A DNA stretch of 64,000 bases from Parietaria judaica (taxonomy: Eukaryota > Streptophyta > Magnoliopsida > Rosales > Urticaceae), in the NCBI GenBank assembly GCA_954871525.1, contig OX940863.1:4936001-5000000 (forward strand). The letters are read 5' to 3'. Position 1 is the first letter of the stretch; each line of letters starts with the position of its first letter. This document shows positions 1-10,629 of the stretch, piece by piece. The translations under genes were made by a program, and so were the position numbers. Under the pieces are notes generated by a model. It saw nothing but the letters and a program-made list of their open reading frames with translations, was not told the DNA's origin and did not search any database.

Positions 1-64
1 TGAAGTTGAACCATCTATATTAAGCTCTCTCTCATAGTATAGCATGAGAGAGGCATATAGAATA

Positions 65-2641
65 ATGGAAAGTTCATCACTTTTCCTCTTATTATTAACT
101 ACTATTTTTATGGGATTTTCGGTAAGAACATATGAAGCGAACCTTTCCTATAACTACTATAAGCTCTCATGTCCATTCGTGGAATCGATCGTGAGAGCAG
201 AGGTGCTCGGATTATCCACGGCCGACGTTTCAACGCCACCGGCTCTTCTCAGGCTCCTCTTCCACGACTGCCAAGTTCAGGTACTCGTCACACAAATGTT
301 TTTATCGTATTTTTATATTCGGAAACTCGTTGGTTTCTCCGTAATAAAGCTGTCCATGCAAACTCAGGGATGCGATGCCTCGATACTGCTGAACTCACAC
401 GAGTTGGCGAAGAAACCGGAAATGGTATCATCGAGAAACTTTGGCGTGAGGAAGCTGGAGAATATCGAGCACATAAAAGTTGTGTTGGAATTGGAGTGCC
501 CTCGTCAGGTTTCTTGTGCGGATATTATTGCCTTGGCGGCTAAAGATTCGGTGTTCCTTGCAGGAGGACCTGACATCGCGATTCCGTTGGGAAGGAAAGA
601 TTCGGTAACTTCCAGTTCCCGACAGGCTGATGCGCATATGCCGGTGGCGGGAATAGGAGTTGATGATTTAATCCGGATCTTCGCGTCCTATCGAATGAGC
701 CTAGAGGAATCAATTTCAATGTTAGGTATTTAAGCTTATAGATTGTTAACGCTCATATAATACACTCCAAGTAAGTACATACTGCTACTATGTATCACTG
801 TATGATAAAATTTCGTTAAATTAATGTCATTAATTAAATAATATTTTTGTTTGGTCAAGACTCCTCATTAACATTACTAAATCATCATAAATTAGTAACT
901 TCAATAATATAATAAAATTTTCCGATCCTCCTAGTATTAAAGGGTAAACTGCGGCTAATGTACTCAATGTTTGTTTTTCTGCGGATTATGTACCTAATGT
1001 TTATTTTCGACGGCTTATGTACCCAAACTTTATTCCGTTAGATTTTTTCGTATTTTCCGTCACTTGACCGTCAGCGAAAGATATGTACACTTTTCGTATT
1101 TTTGACATAACTCACTCATTTTTTGTCCAAATTTTATGCACAACCTACGGTTGGAAAGATAAGAGATAGATCTACAACTTTTGTGTTTTAAGTTTTGTAA
1201 ATAAAGTTTTAAAAAAATACGAAATTTCAATTACAACGTAAAACTGAACATTAGTTTAATACAAAATATTTGTTTTGAGCAAATTTTAATATAATGATTT
1301 TTCTGATAAAACGTAAAACTAAAATGTTGTAGATAAATCTTTTATCTTTCCAACGGTAGTTTATAAATTTTGGATAAAAAATGAGTAAGTTATACCAAAA
1401 ATACGAAAGCTTTTTTCACATTACATCTTTCATATTTTTGGCATAACTCGCTCTTTTTTTTGTCCAAAATTTATAAATAAACTACCGTTGGAAAGATAAA
1501 AGATTTATCTACAACTTTGTAGTTTAACATTTCATCATAAAAAGTCATTAAGTATATTAAAATTTGCTCGAAACAAAAATTTTGTATTAAACTAATGTCC
1601 AGTTTTACGTTGTAATTGAAATATTGGAATAATAAAAAAAAATTACAAAACTTAAAACACCAAAGTTGTAGATCTATCTCTTATCTTTCAAACCGTAGGT
1701 CGTGCATAAAATTTGGACAAAAATTGAGTGAGTTATGTTAAAAATACGAAAACTGTACATATCACTCGCTGACGGTCAAGTGACGGAAAAACACGAAAAA
1801 ATCTAACGGAATAAAGTTTGGGTACATTAGCCGTCGAAAATAAACATTGGGTACATAATCCACAAAAAAAATATTTGGTACATTAGTAGTAGTTTACCCT
1901 TAATTTATAAAAGTTCTATGTATTAGCTCTTCGACTAAAATAGTATATGTCACGGACTTCTAAAAGAAATAATGTACATAAAAACTTATTTATTTGGATT
2001 GTCGAGTTTAAAAGGCTAGTTAATCTAGACTGTAGGAAACTCTAGTTCCGTCTTTTCCGGTAAATAAAAAACGGGATTAGGAACCTCCGGATCCCTACCT
2101 TTATAGGGTATCAATAGTGTCAGCGCTGACATTTAATGTAAAAACGACAATTAATGGACTGTGTCGTTTTCTATTTATCCACGCAAAGATAAATATGGTC
2201 GTTGGAATCAGCTTAAATGTTGTGCGTACTTGTTCTTGCAGGTGCACACACTCTCGGCGTCGGACACTGCACCAGCGTTGTGGACAGACTGTACAACCGA
2301 AAGCTGAGCGACTATATGAGCCGGGGCTTCGGACAGCTGCTGAGGCTGACCTGCCCGCAGGCGAAATCCCCTCTGACAAATCTTACTGTTATGCCCAACG
2401 ACATGACACCGCTGTCGTTCGACAACCGGTACTTCAAAGACATCTTGCTCGGTCGTGGCTTGCTCGCTGTTGACACCGGCATCGCCAGAGACCCTCGAAC
2501 GAGGCCGTCGTTAGACACTTCGCCCGCGACCAGAACCACTTCTTTAGGGTATTCTCTTCTGCCTTTGTCAAGCTCTCTTCTGCGAGGGTTCTTGTAGGAG
2601 AGGCAGGTGAAGTGAGAAGGCAATGCCTCCAAAAAAACTAG
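65..2641 (+). CDS. PER29: Class III peroxidase, PER29-like, frame broken near 3' end
   Basis: Secreted haem peroxidase of the plant class III family, which oxidises phenolics with H2O2 in the cell wall or apoplast. Exons read from the sequence are 65-280, 368-725 and 2242-2641, with GT/AG borders. An in-frame ATG at 44 also exists, but the one at 65 begins a clean signal peptide ([11 protein letters not shown]...). The distal haem motif LLRLLFHDC, the unusual [12 protein letters not shown], and the proximal histidine motif AHTLGVGHC are all present. CQVQGCD together with an NFGVRK stretch resembles, from memory, Arabidopsis peroxidase 29. The last exon is in frame up to DPRTRP (2505-2507). 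It then needs one extra base to continue with VRHFARDQ...[10 protein letters not shown] to the stop at 2639-2641. As written, the frame ends at 2597 with unrelated residues and loses the C-terminal cysteine. This is either a real one-base deletion or a sequence error. Intron 2 (726-2241) holds a transposon. Family assignment is sure; functional state is not. Confidence 0.85.
942..1899. mobile_element. Foldback (Mutator-like) element in peroxidase intron 2
   Basis: A 958-bp stretch is one large imperfect palindrome. It opens with GGGTAAACTGCGGCTAATG and closes with the matching reverse complement ending GTTTACCC. Inner landmarks also pair, such as the CCGTCACTTGACCGTCAGC segment near 1057-1075 with its counterpart near 1769-1787. 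Each arm is about 470 bp with almost no spacer, and no coding capacity is seen. The end sequence resembles the GGGTTAAT-GCGGCAAAAATACCC ends of the foldbacks at 22608 and 60276, which have 9-10 bp target duplications typical of Mutator-like elements. No clear target duplication remains here (AGTATTAAA versus TTAATTTAT). Confidence 0.75.
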
Positions 2642-3281
2642 GGCAATGTCTTGCACCACTCGTTTATAGAACTTTATGCCCCCTGAACTTTAGATTGCAA
2701 CTAAACTCCCATTTACTTTCATTAAGTATTATTATGTTGCCCTCTATACATAAATAAATGACAAAAAAACACTAAACTGTATATAATTCATGACTTACTT
2801 GAAAGTATTAACGTCAATCAGTATATTATTTCATGGACATAGACATCTAATGTTAAAAGAATTGTTAGATTAGACAGAAAAAAAAATGACGAAAAATACT
2901 CCTAACAAAGTCTAAGGGATAATATGCTGCCACTTGAAAGAACCGAGGGTATTTACTACCACAAACAAAAATTCAGGTGATAAAGTGCACAACCAAGCAA
3001 AGTTCGGGGGTATTTGTGCTAATATTATTAGTGTATGGAATACCTCTTTTAAATATGTATTGAGTTGATGTCCTATTTTACGGTTGGCCACACTACAGGA
3101 ATGAATGAATGGTTAGCTTTTAACGACACGGGGTCGGATCATTACATTCAACTACCTAATTTAGTAATCCTCTCTTCCAATCAATCATCTGTAACTTGGT
3201 CAACAAGCTATCGCCGGACCCGCTTGGGTGTCAAAATCTGCCGTGTATACGACCGAGTTAGTGAGTCAGTCATGGGGGCGG
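2642..3281. other. Intergenic, between convergent genes; MITE-like inverted repeat
   Basis: No gene seen. This is the 3' gap between the convergent peroxidase and glycosyltransferase. Positions about 2668-3045 look like a worn small inverted-repeat element: the left side reads TATGCCCCCTGAACTTT and the right side is roughly its complement (AAGTTCGGGGGTATTTG). No target duplication is evident. The open frames around 3065-3420 overlap the antisense of the neighbouring last exon and show no coding signal. Confidence 0.45.
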
Positions 3282-4267
3282 TTAAATCAGCGTGGAGGGA
3301 TCTACGCGACCGACGATTCCCTCTCCCAAAAGGCGCATCGCCGCTCCCTGGGAAAATTTCCGGGCGAACAGAAAACAGGGAACCGATGTCGAATTCGACC
3401 GGCACCATTCTGTTCTGAATTCGGTTTCGTAATGTATATGGTCGATGGCCTGCGGATTTGAAACAGGAGAGAGAACAGTGAGATCACGTGATCTAGAAAC
3501 ATCAAACCATTCCTTTTTTTTTTCCCTTCCTTTAAACAATCATGCAACGTGATCAATAAGCTACGTTATTTGGTCAACATCTAAACTTTAAGAATATGAC
3601 GGAATAATGTCTGATTATTTGATCGCGATAAAATTCGAAAAGTTTAAATAAACAAAGATTAACAGCAAGATCTCCTAGAATTAAGTTAAATTGATTAACT
3701 GGTTTTGCTACACTATATTACGAATAAAAATGGACCTATCCTATGGTAATTAAACATGCTCTTCTATACATGCTAGCAAATTCTTCATTATTCAAAGGTG
3801 TACTTTGGCCTCTTTACTTTGTTTTGGTGCACTTTTCCTTTAAACATTTTATCCTGGTACAGAATCTCCCCTTTCTGTTAGGGGGTATTCTGCACTAAAA
3901 TAAAGTTATGAGAGTAAAGTGTACCACTCAACAAAATTCAAGGGGGGATTTCTATCAATTACCGAAAAATTTGAATTGCTTCCTAAATGGGGCTACGTAT
4001 CATTGTTGTATTGATCCACTGTACGTAGGCGCACACACAATAACAATAGAAGGGTAACACTAACCTGTATTTCCTTGATGTTTTTGCGGCCAGAATTTGC
4101 ATAAGTGAACGTTGCGGGATGCCATCCTACGTTATCCATATTGCTTGCGGACTGATTCCAAAGCGTATAGGTCACCATTCTCCGTTCAATTTCATTTTCA
4201 AGGTCATGCATCTGACAAAAAACAATTCGTATACGAAGTAAGCAATCAAAGCGTTGAAGATTGCAAC

Positions 4268-4327
<60 letters not shown>

Positions 4328-6348
4328 CTCATTAACTCACCGCAAGTAGTGTCTGTACATAGTGTTCATCTGGGATACAGTTATGCTGCTTTTGTAGTTT
4401 CTGCAGTAGTAAATAAGACACAGGATTAAGGAGAAAGTCATTTTTGAAGTTATAAATTATATGTATTATCGATGCCTTAAATGAAAATTATAATTACAAT
4501 ATCAGCAAGTTAGTATGAGCTTCATAACAGAAGTAATTTAAAAATTTAAAAGCATAAATTTGAAGGTGAGTTCTTTGTCCCGACTATAAATCGATAGTGG
4601 TAACACTGACCATGTTCAACTTCCCCTTTTTGGCATCCACAGGTGGACGTCTCTGCAAAGTCAAAGCGCGGAAGTTAGTTTTATTTCCTTTTTAACTCCG
4701 GACATGTGACAAAGATTTGGACCACAATACGAAATAATGCTTCGTGGTATATCTTTATTTCAATTTTCAACAATACAAGTTTCTTCTGCTAAATAAATTC
4801 TATATGTTTTATCTTCCGGTCTTTTGGATTCCTTTTTTTACTTACACATTTTATATCAGTTCTAAAAATATCGATTAGCACGACTAATTAAAGTATGAAT
4901 CAAGGATGACATTTATCTCGATAAATAGTAGTAGTTAGACAAATGTTTGAAACTTACAAGACAGAACTTTTTGAAGACCGGAAAGACCACCTTGTCATCA
5001 ACTATTACTTCTGCATGACTTCGTTTTACAGCGATCCACTGGAATTACACAGAAATCAGGCAAGACATGCATAAATTATAATCTTACCCGCAGAAAAGAT
5101 AAATAGCACTAACAATAGTTAATAGAAAAATATCAAGAACGAGCAAAAAACATTTTGACGATACATATCACAGAACTCCAGCGTTACCTGGGATCCTTTT
5201 CGCCATTTGCTCATTGGTATTCTTGGAGACATTTTCGGGTTGTATCGTCCGTCCTTTGCATCACGAAAGCTAGAAGAAGAGCAAAGCTCGTAAATACTCA
5301 AAAAAAATTCATGGCATAACGTTCAACAGTCTCTTTAAAATATTAAGCCCAACCCTTAAAAATATCAAAGATATATAAGCACCTGTCGACGAAACTCCTT
5401 GGAGAAGCCATCAAATAGCTGTATATGTAGCTAAAGTTGTACAGAGGAACACAGCTGCATCATAGGAAATCGCAAATTAAGACCGAAACCAAGCTAAAAA
5501 ACTTATGTTCTGTAATCGAAAAGACCAAAAACTACAGTCAATGAACAGATTTGCGAAAACGCCAAAAGCCCAAAACTACCAACAAGTATATGAAAAACTA
5601 AATCTGTTACACAAACAACCTGTCAGAGAGAAGAACAAATCTCTGATTTGCTGGATCATCAAGAGCTGCTTCAAATAGCAATCTTTCTGCTTGAATCATA
5701 CTCGACTTTCCCCAGCCGACCTGCTCATACATCGATTCGGAACTTAAAATTAATCGCCATTTCTTCAAGCAACCGAAAAACAACAAGAATTTTTTGAAGA
5801 CATCCAAACAAGGAAACTTGCAAAACAATTGAGAGCGAGAAGCTTAGCACGAACTCACCTTAATGCTGTTCCGCAATTGACGGCCATGGAAGTAGGCCGA
5901 CCTCGTCGTGGACTCATCGAACTCGAATCCCGGCGCCGAGTGGACGTAAATCGAGAATCGCGCCACGTCCGCGCTCTGCTCAGAGCAATCACGCCACGAA
6001 AATTCAAACACCGCCGCGGAATCTCCCGAGAAACAAACACGCGAAAAGAAAAAGAAAAGAAAAAACAACCTCGAAGAAGCTTCCCCAGAGAAAATCGAGC
6101 GGGAGATTGAGGCGCGCGAGGAAGAGGAAGGCGATCTTGGGAGGTCCGGCGAAGTCCAATTTACCGCGAGACACCGCGAGACGAGAAGGAGGCGAGGTGT
6201 CGTACGGCGAGTTGAAGTGGAGGCGGAGGAGCGCGACGAGGCAGAGCGCGACGGAGAGGAGCAGCAGCAGCTTCAAGCTGGGCCACAGCACGTGGCGCCT
6301 GGCGATTGGCTGATGCCTCTTCATCGCCATGCTTCTTCCTGCCGCCAT
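3282..6348 (-). CDS. DUF266 / Core-2/I-branching (BC10-type) glycosyltransferase
   Basis: Type II Golgi membrane protein of the plant DUF266 (GT14-related, BC10-like) family, implicated in cell-wall or arabinogalactan glycosylation; the exact substrate is not known. Ten exons join in frame: 6070-6348, 5859-5975, 5620-5720, 5383-5454, 5188-5269, 4958-5038, 4611-4652, 4341-4400, 4065-4211 and 3282-3449, encoding 382 residues, a normal length. ATG 6348 is preferred over the longer open frame back to 6468 because it gives the usual short cytosolic tail, followed by one membrane span (about residues 21-45). Family landmarks in order: KIAFLFLARLNLPLDFLW, FSIYVHSAPGF, VGWGKSSMIQAERLL, FVLLSDSCVPLYNF, GRYNPKM, WRKGSQWIAVKRSHA, CIPDEHYVQTLLA and a C-terminal CFLFARKF. 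All key blocks are present and uninterrupted. Its promoter contains an inverted-repeat element at 6510-6948. It is divergent from the PPR gene. Confidence 0.93.
4279..4324. repeat. (AT)n microsatellite
   Basis: About 46 bp of uninterrupted AT dinucleotides in the intron between exons 8 and 9 of the glycosyltransferase gene, only about 16 bp from the exon 8 donor. Likely to vary in length between individuals. Confidence 0.9.
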
Positions 6349-8011
6349 TGGAGCATAGAGAGAGAATTGGGCGAAGAACGATACATTGAATTGAATGGGT
6401 TTATAGGAGGAGGAAGAAGAAGAGAAGCGAATCCAGAACGTGGAAGTGCGGTGTGTTGTTCTTGACATTCGAGATCAACTCACACAAGCAAACGTCGTCG
6501 TTTTAGTTTAAGAGGTATTTGCGGCAAATGTATCGACATGTTACAAAAGTCATATTTCTTTCTTTTAAGAGATAGTTGCAGCATAAAGACTCCATGTGTT
6601 GTAGTGTTTTTGTTGGAATTTTTTTTTTTTTTTTTTAAAGACTCAATATTTATTGTTTTAAAGTATTCTCGTGGCCGAGTACATAGCCGACATCGCCAAG
6701 TACGTCACTGACACCGTCGAGATCATCGAGTTTCTCGTCAATACGGATGAATACTTCGCACAAACTTAGTGTTTACTGTTCATTCAGTCACGCGGACTCA
6801 AAATTATACAAAAAGGAAATATTGAACCTTTATACATATGTATAAACGAATATTGAGAATATATGGATAACAAATGCAAACATAAAGTTTTTATGCCGCA
6901 ATTATCTCTTTTTATAATATATAGATATTTTTAACACAAATATCTCTTGGTTTGCGTGTTGAAAAATGCATGTCGGGGCCAGCTGGCTTCTACACCTAAG
7001 TCTTAAACTATCTTTATGGAAAGTCAAAACTGAGCTCTTTCTTAATTAATTATGATTATTTTGGATCAAATGGAAGGATGCTCAGCAGGGACAAAAGCGT
7101 CTATTTAGAATAAGAACAAGGTTTAACGAACTAACTGCTAAACTAAATTCTCAACATCGCAAACATTCCTTCCTTGTGGTCGCGTTTGACTTTTAAGCAT
7201 CAAAATGCATACTACATTTGCAATTAAACTATAATTTAAGAAAATGTCAAAAATAATAATCTAGGATAGCTTAAGTTTAACTAGAAAGTCACAAGTCTTC
7301 AGTTCAGTCTGTTTAGACAAATATATATAGATATATTTGTATGGAATTGGAAACTATTCTTTGGTCAGTTTAGTCCCCACTATTTGAAAAGTAACTTAAT
7401 TTTTAAAAAAGATTTATTATTACATTTTTATTTTTATTTTTGAGTTCATAGGAGATAACTAGCTAACTACTTATTCTTGGCTAATAACTCTTGAACTCGT
7501 AGTCAATTATTAATCACAATAATAGTAGAAATAACGACAAGCTTTAAAACCAACTAAATAAAGTTCGCTTTTGTCCCATAAGAAATCTGGGAAATCTTTG
7601 AAAAATTGGTACAGCGCAATGTGACACTCGCATTAAATTAAACCCAAATTAATTGAATGACAAGTATATAAATATAAGAGTTATTGGCTAAAACGGGATT
7701 ATGGCGTGGCATCATCATCATCACTTACGAAAATAGCTAAAAATTAATAGAAAAATAGATGAGGTCTACCAATCCGTCAAAAAAGGTAAACTTTGATACT
7801 TTTACCATAGTTTTTTAAATTGGCTCAATGCCGTCTCATTTTTAAACAAGTTAGATTTTACTTTTGCCGCTAATAACCCTGATTTAGAACCTAGTGATGT
7901 CGTTTGAGGCCTAAACGACACGTCGTTTTCGTTCTTACACTGACTCGGTCGTCTGGCATCTTTTCTCTCAGAAGCTCACTCACGTCTGAAGCCATGGCGT
8001 AGAGAGAGAGA
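6349..8011. other. Divergent promoter region, glycosyltransferase / PPR
   Basis: 1.66 kb between divergent start codons. It holds the inverted-repeat element 6510-6948 and otherwise AT-rich DNA with no convincing gene. Within the element, about 6669-6770 is a GC-rich, stop-free patch standing out from its surroundings. Both promoters must lie here, but no TATA box could be assigned with confidence. Confidence 0.6.
6510..6948. mobile_element. Inverted-repeat MITE in the glycosyltransferase promoter
   Basis: The left end AAGAGGTATTTGCGGCAAAT pairs with the right end, whose complement reads AAGAGATATTTGTGTTAAA. Internal blocks also pair: AAGAGATAGTTGCAGCATAAA near 6569 with a copy near 6888-6908, and AAAGACTCAATATTTA near 6638 with AAATATTGAACCTTT near 6817. 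Total length is about 440 bp. No matching target duplication was found. The element begins about 160 bp upstream of the glycosyltransferase ATG. Confidence 0.65.
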
Positions 8012-10194
8012 ATGAATCATGGACAAGCCACGGCAAGCACGCGAACCTTCAATGCTCTCATCAATCGTCTCTCGTCACAAGGCTCTCACCATGAAGTCCT
8101 CGTCAACTTCGCTTCGATGCTCCGAGCCAACGCGCCGTCAGACGCGCACACTTTCCCGAGCTTGCTCAAGGCCTGTGCCTCTCTGGGCCTGCTCCGACTC
8201 GGCGCTTCGATCCACCAACGCGTTCTCGTTAATGGGTTCACGTCTGATCCGTACACTGGCTCTTCTCTGCTTAGTTTCTACTCGAAGCTCGGGTTCGTCG
8301 AACGTGCTCGCAAAGTGTTCGACGCTATGCCGGATAGGAACATCGTGCCTTGGACCGCCATTATCGGATGCTATTCGCGTGTTGGAGAAATTGGCGAGGC
8401 TTTCGTTTTGTTTGGGGAATCAAGGCGTGGTGGGATCGAAACGAGTCCAGTTACGTTGTTGAGTTTGTTTTCGGGTGTTTCGGAGCTCGCTCAGGTGCGG
8501 TGCCTACATTGCTGTGCAGTTACGTTTGGCTACGAAAGCAACATTAGTTTGATGAATTGTGTGATAAACGCGTACGGGAAATTCGGGGACTTTCATGATT
8601 CTTGGAAGTTGTTTGAAACTATGACGAGAAGAGACGTAGTTTCGTGGAATTCGTTGATGTCTAGCTGTTTACAAAGCGGGAATGCCGGAGAAACTCTAGA
8701 GCTCTTCCATAAGATGAGAGCCGAAAATATCGAGCCTGATCAACAGACACTCGTTTCGCTTCTGTCAGCAAGCGCTCTGCAGAGTGATCTGAAATTCGGA
8801 AAACTCGTTCACGGGCAACTTTTAAGAACTGGGTTTCAATCAGATTGTATAATAGAAACGACGCTTTTAGTTATGTACATGAAATGTGGAAGTGTTGATA
8901 CCGCTTTGGACATCTTTGAGCGAATAAATAACAAGGACGTTGTCTTATGGACGGCGGTGATCTCGGGACTCGTACACAACGATTTTACAGATAGGGCATT
9001 AATAGTTTTACACCAGATGTTGAAATCAGGAATAAAGCCGTCAACTGCTACAATGGCTTTGATCTGGGAACGTCAATTCATTGTTTTGTGTTACGTCAAG
9101 GAGTTACACTAGATACCCCTGCACATAACTCTCTTATAACCATGTACGCGAAGTGTGGGCGTCTGAATCAAAGTCGTGCTATTTTCGAAAGAATGGGAAG
9201 GCGAGACCTCGTTTCTTGGAACGCCATAGTTGCAGGGTACGCTCGAAACGGATATTTACTGGAGGGTCTGTCACTTCTCTGTGAAATGAGAACAAGTCTT
9301 CAAAAATCCGATTCGATAACAGTCGTCTCTCTTCTTCAAGCGTGTTCTTCTCTTGGGGCGCTTCATCAGGGCAAGTGGATCCATAATTTCGCTGTTCGGA
9401 GCTGTATCAGACCGTGCATCAAGGTCGATACAGCTTTAGTCGATATGTACTCGAAGTGCGGTGACCTGAAGAATGCTAAAAAATGCTTCGATGAAATGTT
9501 AGAGCATGATCTAATCTCGTGGGGAACAATCATCGCGGGTTATGGCTTTCATGGATATGGTGACAAGGCTTTGAAGATGTATGCGGAGTTTCTGCAAACT
9601 GACATAAAAATGGATCACGTCGTTTTTCTCTCGGTCCTCACAGCTTGCAGCCATAGCGGTCTGGTCAGACAAGGTTTGACCATATACAGGTCAATGACCG
9701 AAGATTTCGGTATCGAACCGAACAACGAACACCATGCTTGCGTAGTTGATCTTCTCAGCCGAGCAGGAAGGGTAGAAGAGGCATACAAATTCTATGAGGA
9801 GAAGTTTCCGGAACCTTCAGGGGAAGTTTTGGGAATACTTCTCGACGCTTGTCGAAGTGTCGGAAACGAAGTCCTCGGTGAAACTATCGCGGGATATCTT
9901 CTGAAGCTGAAACATGTTGACGCAGGAAACTTCGTGCAATTGGCGCATAGCTTCGCATCAATGAACAAATGGGACAGTGTAGGTGAAGCTTGGGCTCAAA
10001 TGAGGTCTCTGGGGCTGAAGAAACTCCCGGGATGGAGCTTCATCGAGTTGAATGGGACCATTGACACGTTTTTCACCCGTCACAATTCGCATCCTCGGCT
10101 TGAAGAGATCGTATTGGTTTTGGAAGCTTTGAGGAGTGAAATGAGGAGGTTGAATCGTGACATTATTACCAGCCAAGTCCACGATTTTTTCTGA
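8012..10194 (+). pseudogene. PLS/E-type pentatricopeptide repeat gene, frame broken by internal deletion
   Basis: Intronless gene for an organelle-targeted RNA-binding PPR protein, homologous (from memory) to Arabidopsis At4g04370. Repeats are clear along the whole length: NALINRLSSQG, RKVFDAMPDRNIVPWTAII, NSLMSSCLQSG, LVMYMKCGSVDTAL, NSLITMYAKCGRL, LVDMYSKCGDLKNAK, and a C-terminal E domain (MRSLGLKKLPGWSFIELNG). The first frame runs from 8012 and leaves the family reading just after ATMA (about 9057), ending at 9112. A second frame resumes at 9058 with FDLGTSIHCFVLRQG and runs to the stop at 10192-10194. The homologue has about 11-12 residues between these points (a stretch like SVVASCAQLGS), so about 34 bp is missing. 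That is too long for a base-calling error. Everything else is well preserved, suggesting recent loss or a polymorphic allele. Confidence 0.88.
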
Positions 10195-10629
10195 GTTACT
10201 CTTTTGAGGTTCACAATGACAGCATCGTTATTGATTTGTTGTTGCGTTTTGCCGTTGTTCTAACGCTGCAAATGCAAATTCAAGATCTTGAATTGCGTTG
10301 CGTTGATGACATTGTGATAGGAATCCTTACGCGGGCAAAAGATTTCATACTTTTGATAATCGAGCAGGCACATGCTAAGGATTGATTGATTGTAACTACG
10401 ATGATGCAATTGACATGCCGTTTCGACAGAGTTGTACAACAAAAGCTATATTGGAAATGGAGTGTTAATTGGTACAAAACTACAAACGCAAAACTGGTGA
10501 GTCGCTAAACCCGTTGAAATCGAATGATAAAACATGCCTAAATTTCTCTACATGACTTATTCCCAACCTGATTTTCATCTCTAAGAGTCAGAGTGCTCGG
10601 GGTAGATGATATGATTGCTAAAAAAATGG
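10195..10629. other. 3' gap between convergent PPR and LeuRS genes
   Basis: 435 bp containing the 3' ends of two convergent genes. No further gene, repeat or hairpin was recognised. Confidence 0.5.

Noticed and set aside
5829..6465. Plus-strand open frames opposite the first exons of the glycosyltransferase
   Set aside because: They are antisense shadows of GC-rich coding exons; the minus strand gives a complete, conserved, spliced protein.
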